64,000 nucleotides of DNA from Hordeum vulgare subsp. vulgare (taxonomy: Eukaryota > Streptophyta > Magnoliopsida > Poales > Poaceae), in the NCBI RefSeq assembly GCF_904849725.1, contig NC_058522.1, forward strand, positions 228,321,084 to 228,385,083, read 5' to 3'. Each line of letters begins with the position of its first letter. The first letter of the stretch is position 1. Below the pieces are notes generated by a model. The model saw only the letters and a list, made by a program, of their open reading frames with translations. It was not told where the DNA came from and did no database searches. Position numbers and translations under genes: made by a program. Positions 35,238 through 44,319 of this stretch are shown piece after piece.

Positions 35238-36231
35238 AAGGGAACCCCACTGGTCATAGGTACAAGGGATTCCTAGTGCATGACATGTGGGCCCTGGGGC
35301 CACTTGTCACTGGCACCTACACACAACAATCAATAGGAAATAAAAAGGATCACTACCACCTAACCAAAAAGGGAACCCCACTGGTCATAGGTACCAGGGA
35401 TTCCTAGTGCACAACATGTGGGCCCTGGGTCCACTTGTCAGTGGCACCTACACACAACAATCAATAGGAAATAAAAAGGGTTACTACCACCTAATTAGAA
35501 AGGGAACCCCACTGGTCATAGGTACCAGGGATTCCTAGTGCATGACATGTGGGCCCTGGGTCCACTTGTCAGTGGCACCTACACACAACAACCAATAGGA
35601 AATAAAAAGGGGGTCTACCACCTAATGAGAAAGGGAACCCCACTGGTCATAGGTAGCAAGGATTCTAGTGCATGACATGTGGGCCCTGGGTCCACTTGTC
35701 TGTGGCACCTACACACAACAATCAATAGGAACCCCACTGGTCATAGGTACCAGGGATTCCTAGTGCATGACATGTGGGCCCTGGGTCCACTTGTCAGTGG
35801 CACCTACACACAACAATCAGTAGGAAATAAAAAGGGTTACTACCACCTAATCAAAAAGGGAACCCCACTGGTCATAGGTACCAGTGATTCCTAGTGCATG
35901 ACATGTGGGCCCTGGGTCCATTTGTTAGTGGCACCTACACACAACAATCAATAGGAAATAAAAAGGGTTACTACCACCTAATTAGACAGGGAACCCCACT
36001 GGTCATAGGTACCATGGACTCCTAGTGCATGACATGTGGGCCCTGGGTCCACATGTTAGTGGCACCTACACACAACAATCAATAGGAAATAAAAAGGGGG
36101 TCTACCACCTAATCAGAAAGGGAACCCCACTAGTGATAGGTACCAGGGATTCTAGTGCATGACATGGGGGCCCTGGGTCCACTTGTCAGTGGCACCTACA
36201 CACAACAATCAATAGGAAATAAAAAGGGGGT
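34815..36231. repeat. 131-bp tandem repeat array, about nine units
   Basis: The anchor AACCCCA(CT)GGTCATAGGT occurs at 34834, 35243, 35374, 35505, 35636, 35730, 35861, 35992 and 36123. Steps are 131 bp except the first (409, holding the duplicated spacer) and one of 94 (a shortened unit). Each unit contains CATGACATGTGGGCCCTGGG and ends with CAATAGGAAATAAAAAGGG. Units are highly similar, implying recent expansion or homogenisation. No coding capacity. Confidence 0.93.
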
Positions 36232-36300
36232 CTGGTGGGGGTCGAACAAACCACCTCACCCACACACACAACACACCTACCACTAGGCTACACTCTCCTA
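36221..36300 (-). ncRNA. tRNA-like module 1 with T-run
   Basis: On the minus strand an A-box-like TAGCCTAGTGGTAGG is followed 43 nt later (start to start) by a B-box-like TGTTCGACCCC, matching 10 of 11 consensus positions. That is the spacing of a real tRNA gene. The arms do not fold into a clean cloverleaf, so it is a tRNA-derived pseudogene or SINE head, not a tRNA. A TTTTT run at 36225-36221 follows as a possible Pol III stop. Confidence 0.5.
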
Positions 36301-36375
36301 GCTGAACTAATAGAGGAGCGAACCCACCTATACTAGCTATAGTGCCAAGCGCAACACAAGAAAACCTATGAAAAT

Positions 36376-36470
36376 AAAAAGGGGAGAAGTAAGAGCTCGA
36401 AACCTAGACCTGTTGCGCTCATGTGCGATCTGTTACCACTGCGCTGCGCTGCGCTGCGGTTACTGACCCA
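36376..36470 (-). ncRNA. tRNA-like module 2 with T-run
   Basis: The minus strand reads A-box-like CAGCGCAGTGGTAAC and, about 42 nt later, B-box-like GGTTTCGAGCTC (one inserted T). Between them CGCACATGAGCG can form a small anticodon-like hairpin. TTTTT at 36380-36376 follows. A GCGCT repeat expands the 5' part. It is tRNA-derived in appearance, not a functional tRNA. Confidence 0.45.
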
Positions 36471-36536
36471 TAAGAGGAAACAAGGAAAATGACTTAGCAC
36501 TGCAGCTGCTACCGCAAGGAAAAAACCACATAAAAT

Positions 36537-36614
36537 AAAAGGTTGGGCGCTACGTTTCGAACCCATGACCTCTTGGTCTCTGCGCAACTAACCAGTCGGG
36601 CTAGGAGGGGGGTC
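36537..36614 (-). ncRNA. tRNA-like module 3 with T-run
   Basis: The best of the three. On the minus strand A-box TAGCCCGACTGGTTAG and B-box GGGTTCGAAAC are 40 nt apart, with AGACCAAGAGGTC between them as an anticodon-arm-like hairpin. TTTT at 36540-36537 follows. It resembles the tRNA-derived head of plant SINEs. No SINE body or target duplication was recognised. Confidence 0.55.
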
Positions 36615-36907
36615 TTCCCAAAGAGGGGCTCCATATTAGCTAACTCAAAAAGGTGCTGCCTTTCTCTGCTGTGGCAAAGACGCGCTGGTGGCGACTCATC
36701 GCTCGACGGTGCAAGTCGTGCAGCGGCGGAATGGTGTAGCTACACGGGGCATCACATGCATCTATGTAGGGTACACGGAGCAACTACGCAGGCTACGCGA
36801 TGCATGCATGTGGTGGCGCCGGTGCAACTATGGCAACAGGTGCCCGACATAGCGTGATAAGGTGGGGATGGCGATGGCGAGTGGCTGCAGCACAGAGAGG
36901 TAGCGGG
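36615..36907. other. Non-coding stretch left of the second Copia element
   Basis: GC-richer DNA without a recognisable gene; the open frame 36543-36857 overlaps a tRNA-like module and has no motifs. After removing the Copia insertion it continues at 42012, so both parts belong to one interrupted repeat. Confidence 0.6.
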
Positions 36908-36912
36908 GAGGT
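36908..36912. repeat. Target-site duplication (left) of the second Copia element
   Basis: gaggt precedes the LTR start TGTACAAG and is repeated exactly at 42007-42011. Confidence 0.93.
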
Positions 36913-37212
36913 TGTACAAGTTAATCATGTTGTTTCTTTAGGATTAGGAAAGAAAGCCAAACCGAGTCCTAGTAGTATTAGGATTCCTAGTCCTAGTCTA
37001 TTTCCATAGTCCCTTGTGGACGTGTATAAAAGGCACCCTAGGGATGTTGATTGTAAGACCAGAAAAACGAAAACCAATACAAAGCAAAGGCTCGACACGG
37101 GCCTTTAGCCATCAAATCCATCGATCAAAGCAAGTTCCGTCAAGTAGCCGGCCGAAGCAAGAATCACGTAGGCACGCCTGTACAGCTGCGTACGCACGTT
37201 CAAAAGCGAACA
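36913..37212 (+). repeat. 5' LTR of the second Copia element
   Basis: TGTACAAGTTAATC to AAAGCGAACA. Compared with the 3' LTR it lacks about 23 bp after CATCGATCAA. It contains a TATAAAA box at 37025-37031. Confidence 0.93.
37025..37031 (+). promoter_or_regulatory. TATA box of the second Copia LTR
   Basis: TATAAAA in the GGACGTGTATAAAAGGCACC context, conserved at 41798-41804 in the other LTR. It lies about 220 bp before gag. Confidence 0.72.
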
Positions 37213-37214
37213 AT

Positions 37215-37226
37215 TGGTACGAGAGC
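37215..37226 (+). other. Primer-binding site of the second Copia element
   Basis: TGGTACGAGAGC, 2 bases after the 5' LTR end, matches the initiator-Met type TGGTATCAGAGC at 10 of 12 positions. Confidence 0.82.
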
Positions 37227-37247
37227 CTCGACGATCTACGATCTACA

Positions 37248-38255
37248 ATGACGGACAACGACGTTGAGTCGGTCAAGTCCGGCAAGGGCGGTGCCAAGGT
37301 GAACAAGAACGGCCACAAGGTGAAGAAGGGCGTCAAGTCAGCAACTAGTGGTGGAGGAACGAGCGGCGCCAACGTCTAGGTGCATCGCAACATCCCCATC
37401 CAGTACCCGATGCTCACCGACGCCAACTACGGCGTGTGGGCGGTGAAGATAAAAATTATTCTCCGAACCCTTCGAGTGTGGCAGGCAATCATGGTGGACG
37501 ACGTCAATGACGAGTCCGACGAAGGTGCCATGGCCGCCATAGCCCAGTCCGTGCTAATGACCTTGTCGGAGTTCGAGACAGCAAGATAGGCGTGGAACAC
37601 ACTCAAGGAGATGAGGATCGGAGAAGATCGCGTCACCAAGGCTCGGGCACAAGTGCTCAAGCGCCAATTTCACAAGTTGTAGATGGAGGAAACTGAATCG
37701 GTGAACGACTATGCCATGCGTCTTACTACTTTGGTGGGAGAGATCCGCGCACTTGGTGCAAAGCTTGATGAAACCGAGATTGTGGAGAAAATTTTCAGTT
37801 CACTGACTGATAAATTCACGTACATCATCGGCACGCTCGAGCAGCTTTACGACATCGATGACATGGCCATAACGGATGCAGTCGGACGCTTGCAGACATG
37901 GGAAGAGAATGCTCGTGGCTTTTGGAAAGGCAACAGAGGAGGTAGCGACCAACTCATGTACTAGCACGCCGATAGGGAGGCCCCAAGTAGCAAAGGAAGG
38001 CGTGATGGTGGCGAAGGCTCAAGCAACGTGAAGCGCGACAGACAAACCACAAAAGGCAAAGGAAAATGCAAGCCACAAGGTCGTGGTAAGGCGGACCAAT
38101 CTAAAGGGCGGAAGCCACGGAGCTTGGATTTATCCGAGGTTAAGTGCTATAACTGCAACAAGATGGGTCACTTTGCAAAGGATTGTCCGAAGCCTAACAA
38201 GCGAGAGATCAAGGCAAATTTGGCAAAGCAGGAAGACGAAGGTCCAGGCTTCTGA
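37248..38255 (+). pseudogene. Copia gag with zinc knuckle (second Copia element)
   Basis: The ATG at 37248 gives MTDNDVESVKSGKGGAKVNK, a basic lead-in, then PIQYPMLTDANYGVWAVKIK, the usual Copia gag start motif. EESVNDYAMRL-like and KFTYIIGTLEQLYDID blocks follow. The zinc knuckle CYNCNKMGHFAKDC lies at 38145-38186. TAG stops interrupt at 37377, 37587, 37680 and 37962, each where a glutamine would read naturally. At 38253 the frame closes while protease starts one frame over, consistent with a 1-bp loss just before that point. Gag would form the particle and bind RNA through the knuckle. Confidence 0.9.
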
Positions 38256-39830
38256 TGGCCGAAGTTTGTGATCTTGCTGAAATGGTGGTTGTGAAACCAA
38301 CCCGGAAGGTGCTACTTCATGAGAAGAATGTGACGCCTAAGTTATCCGTGGATCACAATGTGTCATGGTATCTCGACACGGGTGCTAGTAACCACATGAC
38401 GGGATGCAAGGAGAAATTTCTCGAGCTGGAATATGATGTTCAAGGCTCGGTCAAGTTCGGTGATGGTTTAGTTAGGGAGATTTGCGGGCAAGGATCTGTC
38501 CTCTTCGAGGGTCTCACAGGCGAACATGGCATACTCAACGGAGTGTACTACATCCCACGGCTTCGCAACAACATTATCTCTATTGGGAAGCTTGACGAGA
38601 ATGGATGCAAGGTGAATATTGAGAATGGAGTGATGACGATCTTCGACAACCTCCGAAACGTGCTAGCTCGTGTTTATCGCACACGGAATAGGCTCTATAT
38701 CCTCAACCTTGATCAATCTCAACCGGAGTGTTGGCTCGCCAAGAGTGATGATGATTCGTGGTTATGGCATGCTAGATTTGGACACGTTAACTTCTACGCC
38801 TTGAAGAAGATGTCAAAGATGGAGATGGTATCCCGGATGCCATTTGACCCAGTTGATCGAGTATGTGACGGGTGCTTGGTTGGAAAACTGAACCGCAGGC
38901 CGTTCCCTGCTCAGTCTACCTATCGTGGTAGTGATGCAATAGAGCTGCTCCATGGTGATCTATGTGGCCCTATCAACCCAGCAACTCAGGCGGGAAAGAA
39001 GTATTTCTTCCTCGTGGTAGACGACTTCTCGAGATATATGTGGGTCGTTCTCCTACGATCTAAAGTTGAGGCGTTTGAAGCATTCAAGAAGCTGAAGGCT
39101 GCAACGGAGATGGAACACAAGTTAAAGGTTCGCGCTCTACAGACAGATCGCGGCGGAGAATTTACGTCGAACGAATTCAACGACTACTATGAGAAGATTG
39201 GCATAAAAAGGTTCCTCGCGGCACCTTACACGCCGCAGTAGAACAGGGTCGTTGAAAGGCGCAATTGAACCGTCGTTGACATGGCAAGGAGTTTACTCAA
39301 GAGCAAGAACCTGTCGGGGACTTTTTGGGGAGAAGTTGTTTCGACGACGGTCTATCTTCTCAACCAGGATCCAACGAAGGCGGTGGTCGGCAAGACTCCG
39401 TATGAAGCAATTTACGGACGTAAGCCGAATGTGTCTCATCTACGGACGTTCGGGTGTGTGGCACATGTGAAGACGGCGGATCCGCACCTCTCAAAGCTTG
39501 CCGATCGTAGCACCAAGGTGGTGTTCATCGGATACGAGAGGAGTTCTTGTACCATGGCATGCCGCTTCTACGATCCACAAACCAAGCGTCTACGGATTTC
39601 ACGCGACATCGTGTTTGAAGAAAACCAAGTGTGGAATTGGAGCGCTGCAGCTGACGATGCTCCACACAGTAACATATTTACGGTTGAATTTCCAACTAAT
39701 GATGATGCAGGGGAGGATGTCCAAGTAGTTGATAAGACGCCCAACCAAGGTGACCACAATGGTAGTGATCATCATGGTGCCGACACCGACGACGACATGC
39801 ATAGGTCGCAAGGAGATAGCGACAACTAAG
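38255..39830 (+). pseudogene. Copia protease and integrase (second Copia element)
   Basis: The 328-codon open frame 38255-39241 holds the intact protease motif WYLDTGASNHMTG (Asp at 38375-38377), the pre-integrase zinc motif LWHARFGHVNFYALKKM and the integrase core with LHGDLCGPINP, FFLVVDDFSRYMWVVLL and LQTDRGGEF. It ends at TAG 39239 inside TPQ(Q)N. The next frame carries VVERRN and a TGA at 39266 before TVVDMARSLLKSKN, so the catalytic glutamate lies just beyond the first stop. The frame then stays open to TAA 39827 with VVSTTVYLLNQDPTKAV and TPYEAIYGRKPNVSHLRTFG. Only two changed codons separate most of this block from an open frame. Confidence 0.92.
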
Positions 39831-39990
39831 CGCACGCCACGGGTGGAGATCTCGATGACAACATCAACAACGAGGCGCATAGTGACGATGACAATCAAGA
39901 TGATGATCATGATCACGACGACTACCCCGACGATGCGGATGTCGATGACACGCCCAAGACTCCACCATCTTTCTCAAGTGCATCAACATC
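39690..39990 (+). other. Asp/His-rich linker between integrase and RT
   Basis: In the polyprotein frame this stretch encodes mostly D, H, N and E, for example DHNGSDHHGADTDDDMH and, after the TAA at 39827, [19 protein letters not shown]. It corresponds to the variable linker of Copia polyproteins but is unusually acidic and histidine-rich. The GAC/GAT repetition suggests slippage growth. Confidence 0.7.
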
Positions 39991-40000
39991 GACACAATTT

Positions 40001-41614
40001 GTGTCACCTCCTTCGCAAGCCACAACGGATTCCTCAGGGCCTCGTCGCTACAAGGCGCTCAAGAAAGTCTACAAGTACACAAAGCCAGTTATGCTCGAGT
40101 ACTTCGGACTATGTCTATTCGGAGTTGAGGAGCCGGTGAACTTCGTAGAGGCGAGCAAAAGCCGTAGTTGGACGCACGCCATGGATGAGGAGATGAAGGC
40201 GATTGAGAGCAATGGCACGTGGACTTTGGTAACCCGACCTCCAAACCAAAAGGCGATTGGTTTGAAGTGGGTTTACAAGTTAAAGAAGGACACAAAAGGT
40301 GCCATTGTGAAGTACAAGGCAAGACTTGTAGCAAAGGGCTACGTACAACGTCAAGGAGTTGACTATGATGAGGTGTTTGCACCGGTTGCTCGAATCGAGA
40401 CGGTGAGAGTGCTACTAGCTTTGGCAGCACAAGAGGATTGGAAGGTTCATCATATGGATGTTAAATCCGCTTTCCTCAACGGCGATCTCATAGAAGAAGT
40501 GTACGTGGAACAACCCCTCGGCTACGACAAGAAAGGCGAAGAAGGAAAAGTTTACAAGCTCAAGAAGGCACTTTATGGGTTGAAGCAAGCGCCAAGAGCT
40601 TGGAAGTCAAAGTTAGACTGAAGTCTGGTCTCTCTCGGGTTCAAGAGATGTCCCCTCGAGCACGCAGTCTATACAAAGAACTCCAAAGGCTCAAACTTGC
40701 TAGTTGGAGTTTATGTCGACGATCTGATTATCACCGGAGATGGCGTACAAGAAATTGAACGTTTCAAGGCGCAAATGAAGAACAAGTTTAGCATGAGCGA
40801 TCTGGGATTACTCAGCTATTACTTGGGCATCGAAGTGAAGCAAAGCTCCGAAGAGATTTCCCTATGTCAATCGGCTTATGCGGTCAAGTTATTGGAAAAG
40901 TGTGGAATGTCAGATTGCTACGAGACACAAGTTGCAATGGACCAACGTCACAAGTTGAGAAAGCGTAGGTCAAATCCGCCGGTGGACACCACAATGTATC
41001 GAAGCGTTGTGGGCAGCCTAAGATACTTGGTGCATACCCGACCTGACTTGGCTTACTCAGTCAGGATCGTGAGTCGTTTCATGGAGAATCCGACAACCGA
41101 GCACATGAGCGCGGTCAATAAAATCTTGCGCTATGTGAAAGGCACCATTAATCTTGGTTGCACGTATAGAGAGGGAAAGGAAGGATTGATCCTTCGTGGA
41201 TATTCAGATAGTGACATGGCAGGTGATGTTGATAACCGAAAGAGCACAACGGGCATCGTTTTCTACCTTGGCCCGAATCCGATTAGCTGGAATTCTCAGA
41301 AGCAAAAGGTGGTGGCACTGTCTTCATCTGAGGCAGAATACATAGCGACAAGCACGGCGGCTTGTCAAGAAGTGTGGCTGAGAAGACTCCTGGCTATTCT
41401 TGCAAAGCGGGAGGTGCAGAAGGTGTCACTGAAGATCGATAACCAAGCTGCAATATCGTTGTGCAAAAATCCGGTTCATCATGAAAGGAGCAAGAACATT
41501 GATACCCGGTTCCACCATATCCGGGAGTGCATTGAAGAAGGGTTGATCGAGGTTCAACATGTGAACACGAAAGACCAACTTGCCGATATTTTCACCAAGT
41601 CCCTCGGTCGATAG
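40001..41614 (+). pseudogene. Copia reverse transcriptase and RNase H (second Copia element)
   Basis: RT begins with [20 protein letters not shown] and shows [57 protein letters not shown] and [16 protein letters not shown] at 40619 follows. The open frame 40697-41614 has the catalytic YVDD (40712-40723), DLGLLSYYLGIEVKQS, HTRPDLAYSVRIVSRFMENP and RNase H with YSDSDMAGDVDNRKSTTGIV, SLSSSEAEYIATSTAACQEV-like and DNQAAISLCKNPVHHERSK, ending in DQLADIFTKSLGR and TAG at 41612. Active-site residues are preserved; the TGA at 40619 is the main block. Confidence 0.93.
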
Positions 41615-41685
41615 AAGTTCATCGAGATGAGGAGGAAAGTCGGAGTGCAAGAAGTGAAGTCAAGAAACAAGATTAAGGATGTGAA

Positions 41686-42006
41686 TGTAGGAGTTAATCA
41701 TGTTGTTTCTTTAGGGTTAGGAAACAAAGCTAAACCGAGTCCTAGTAGTATTAGGATTCCTAGTCCTAGTCTATTTCCATATTCCCTTGTGGACGTGTAT
41801 AAAAGACACCCTAGGGGTGTTGATTGTAACACTAGAAAAACGAAAAGAAATACAAAGAAAAGGCTCGACACGGGCCTTTAGCCATCAAATCCATCGATCA
41901 ATTTTATTCGTGTCGCAAGTTACGCAAGTTCCGTCATGTAGCCGGCCGAAGCAAGAATCGCGTAGGCATGCCTGTACAGCTGCATACGCATGTTCAAAAG
42001 CCAACA
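41686..42006 (+). repeat. 3' LTR of the second Copia element
   Basis: TGTAGGAGTTAATC to AAAGCCAACA, 321 bp. It retains the 23-bp stretch lost from the 5' LTR and a TATAAAA box at 41798-41804. Confidence 0.93.
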
Positions 42007-42011
42007 GAGGT
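42007..42011. repeat. Target-site duplication (right) of the second Copia element
   Basis: gaggt, identical to 36908-36912. Confidence 0.93.
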
Positions 42012-42749
42012 GAGGCTCACCGAGGGGCAGAGGAGAGGGGGCACACGGTGATAGAGCAGCGAGGTAGACGCTGCCGTCCTTCCACAGGTGCGGCGCCCAA
42101 GCCGCCGCAGTCCGGGACGACAGGACGACGAAGCCGTTGGCCTTGGCTACGTCTCACCGCAAAAACATGGCGGCCAAGGTGGTCCGAAGGTTCTTGGGGA
42201 AGACTGGGATGACACGACCGATGACTCACGCGGCGTCGAGCTTTCATTGGGGCCGATCATGGCGGCGTGGCTCTATATTCTCTCCGACAGCGCAAAGGGG
42301 AGAGGAGGAGGAGAACTGGCGAGGCTAGGTTTAGAGGAGCTGCTGGTGCGGTTATAAGGCTAGAAGCAGGAGTTGGTGGCCATCTGATTCGAGTGGGAGG
42401 AAAAATCTGCGGTGCTGCCGGGTTCATACCTGGGGACAAATGCACGAGGAAGAAAGGTTCCTCCAGATGGGCTTGGGCCGAAATCAACAGCTTTGGGCCT
42501 GGCACTCTCTCTCTGGTTAAAAGCCTTTTGCAATTAAAACAAAACATGTAATTTGGTTAAAACACATGGGCTAAAAGGAAAAGGCTTAAAATAAAAAGAA
42601 ATATCTCTAATCTTCTAAAATCATGCCATAATTTATAAAAAAAATCGGGTAACTTTGGATGAGTTCAAGTAAAACCCTTTTATTTAAAATGAGGCCCTAT
42701 TTTTAAATAAAACCAAAAGTAAAACAATTTCAAACACAGGGGTGTTGCA
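42012..42749 (-). repeat. LTR start region of a Tat-type Gypsy element
   Basis: The end GGGGTGTTGCA at 42749 reads TGCAACACCCC on the minus strand, a typical Gypsy LTR start, and is followed on the right by GTTGGG-type sequence and a Gypsy pol end in the same orientation. Going left, the sequence is AT-rich then GC-rich, as in other U3 regions here. Open frames on both strands (42017-42357, 42257-42547) have no motifs. Confidence 0.55.
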
Positions 42750-44319
42750 CCCAACAAGAATAATAAGACATTTTGAAGAGGAGGAACATTTTATTAGGGC
42801 AAAAACAACAACTTAGAATTCTGCCTCAATATAAATGGAAGAAAGGAGTTTTTGAAACCATGGTGCCACAAAAGGGGTTTGAGCTTGATGTTGTTCCACC
42901 CAATCACATAGCAAAGCCCTAAGGCACACACACCATGCACTCACACTCAAACAACAAGGTGTAACCCAAACAGCAGAACCAAGAACAAGAACAAGAATTG
43001 ATGTAATGCAGGATACCATGATGCGCATGAAATGAAGGCACCATTAACTCAAACCACTTGATCAGCATAACAAGGTTGCCTTACAAGGAAACAAATTACA
43101 AGAGGGGGGAGGAATGCATCAGGGCTGTCACACGCACCCCAGAGTTCGAACCTTTTCTTGGGTCCACGGAGCCCCGATTTTGACAACAAGGTTGCCTTCC
43201 TCAATGCTTCTGGCATGCACTTTGCAGCTATAACACTGGCGCAAAGCTTGCTGGTATTGGGCGACACGCTGGGTAGCCAGAAGACAATATTCCTCAAGGA
43301 GCGAGGCACCATCTTGCCATAGTTGCTCTTGTTCATCATCGTCAAAGGCTTGCACTAGAGGTAACCCGTATGTGAGTTTTGTGGGGCCCTCCAATTATAC
43401 ACATTAGACTAGGCAGAAGGGTGTCTCGCCGATAGCTCGATTTGGTGTCATCCCAAGTGACCAAAGTACTGCCGTCAGCTCATCAATCCAACGCTTGTCG
43501 CACTTGTGCAGCTTGTCGAAAGTCCTCATCTTGAGGCCACGGAACACTTCAGCATTCACCCTCTCCAATTAGCCTTTGCTTCTCAGGTGAGCAACAGACA
43601 CAAAGAAAATCATGGCAGTATTGCATGAAGGTGCAGTTCATGAAGTGTGTGCCATCGTCGGTGATGAACTAGTTGGGAACACCAAACGAAAACTATTCCC
43701 TTGAAGAACTTGACGACTGCATGTGATATCACCACCCTCACTAGCTCTACCTTAGTCCACTTCGTGAACTTGTCAATTACAATGAATAAGAACTCAAAGC
43801 CACGGGTAGGATAACAGAAGGGGCCTACAACGTCGAGCCCCCATACCATGAAGGGCCAAGAGAGTGGTATGGTCTGAAGGGTTTTTGTTGGTTGATGTAT
43901 CTGCTTGGCGTTGAAGCGACATGCTTCACATCTTGACTCCACCACCAAGGTGTATTGAAGGGATGTCAGCCAATAGATTCCTTGTTGAAAATCTTTGCCG
44001 ACAAGTGCTTAGGACCGATATGGGAGCCACACATCCCCTAACGTATTTCTTCCATCAACTTCTGTCCATCTTCCACGCACATGCACTTCAATTTCACCCC
44101 ATTTTGCCTTCTCTTGTACAGAGTGTTGTCCACGAACTAGTACATGCTTGATTTCTGGGCTACTCTTTCAACTTCTTCTTGATCTTTGGGAGTTCCCCAG
44201 TCTGGAGGAAATGCACTATTTGCAACACCCATGCCGAATTGTCTCGTTCAAAAACAAGAACTTAAGGTGTTTCTTCTCATGCAGGAGCGCCGATCTCGAA
44301 TGCAATAATTTGTGTTCTG
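42750..44319 (-). pseudogene. Tat-type Gypsy pol C-terminus (integrase), truncated
   Basis: Minus-strand frames encode an integrase: CEACRFNAKQIHQPTKTLQT (zinc finger end), PFMVWGLDVVGPF and FLFIVIDKFTKWTKVELVRV from the core (43610-43948), then WIDELTAVLWSLGMTPNRAI, GETPFCLV, and the C-terminal EQLWQDGASLLEEYCLLATQ and ARSIEEGNLVVK (43128-43394). This arrangement is typical of the Tat lineage. Several stops and shifts interrupt it. It is cut at 44319 by the Athila-type element; the rest of pol and the 5' LTR would lie right of the window, beyond that insertion. About 370 bp at 43949-44319 is decayed upstream pol. Confidence 0.75.

Larger units (their letters stand above)
36913..42006 (+). 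mobile_element. Complete Copia retrotransposon with short LTRs
   Basis: A 5094-bp element with 300/321-bp LTRs, a 5-bp TSD (gaggt), a PBS and the full Copia gene order gag, protease, integrase, RT, RNase H. By eye the LTRs differ at about 19 of 295 aligned positions plus a 23-bp indel, so the insertion is not very recent. Compact size and short LTRs separate it from the Angela-type element. It interrupts the LTR-like region and so is younger than it. The coding region is broken by about nine stops, mostly TAG. Confidence 0.95.

Noticed and set aside
34815..36231. Regular repeats considered as a CRISPR-like array
   Set aside because: Units are contiguous 131-bp copies with no unique spacers, and the genome is clearly a plant's.
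36300..36375. Fourth tRNA-like module
   Set aside because: It has a B-box-like GGGTTCGCTCC, but the nearest A-box-like stretch is only about 24 nt away, too close for a tRNA.
42017..42551. Opposed frames of 76-141 codons right of the second Copia
   Set aside because: No motifs and no consistent frame; located in an LTR start region with high GC.
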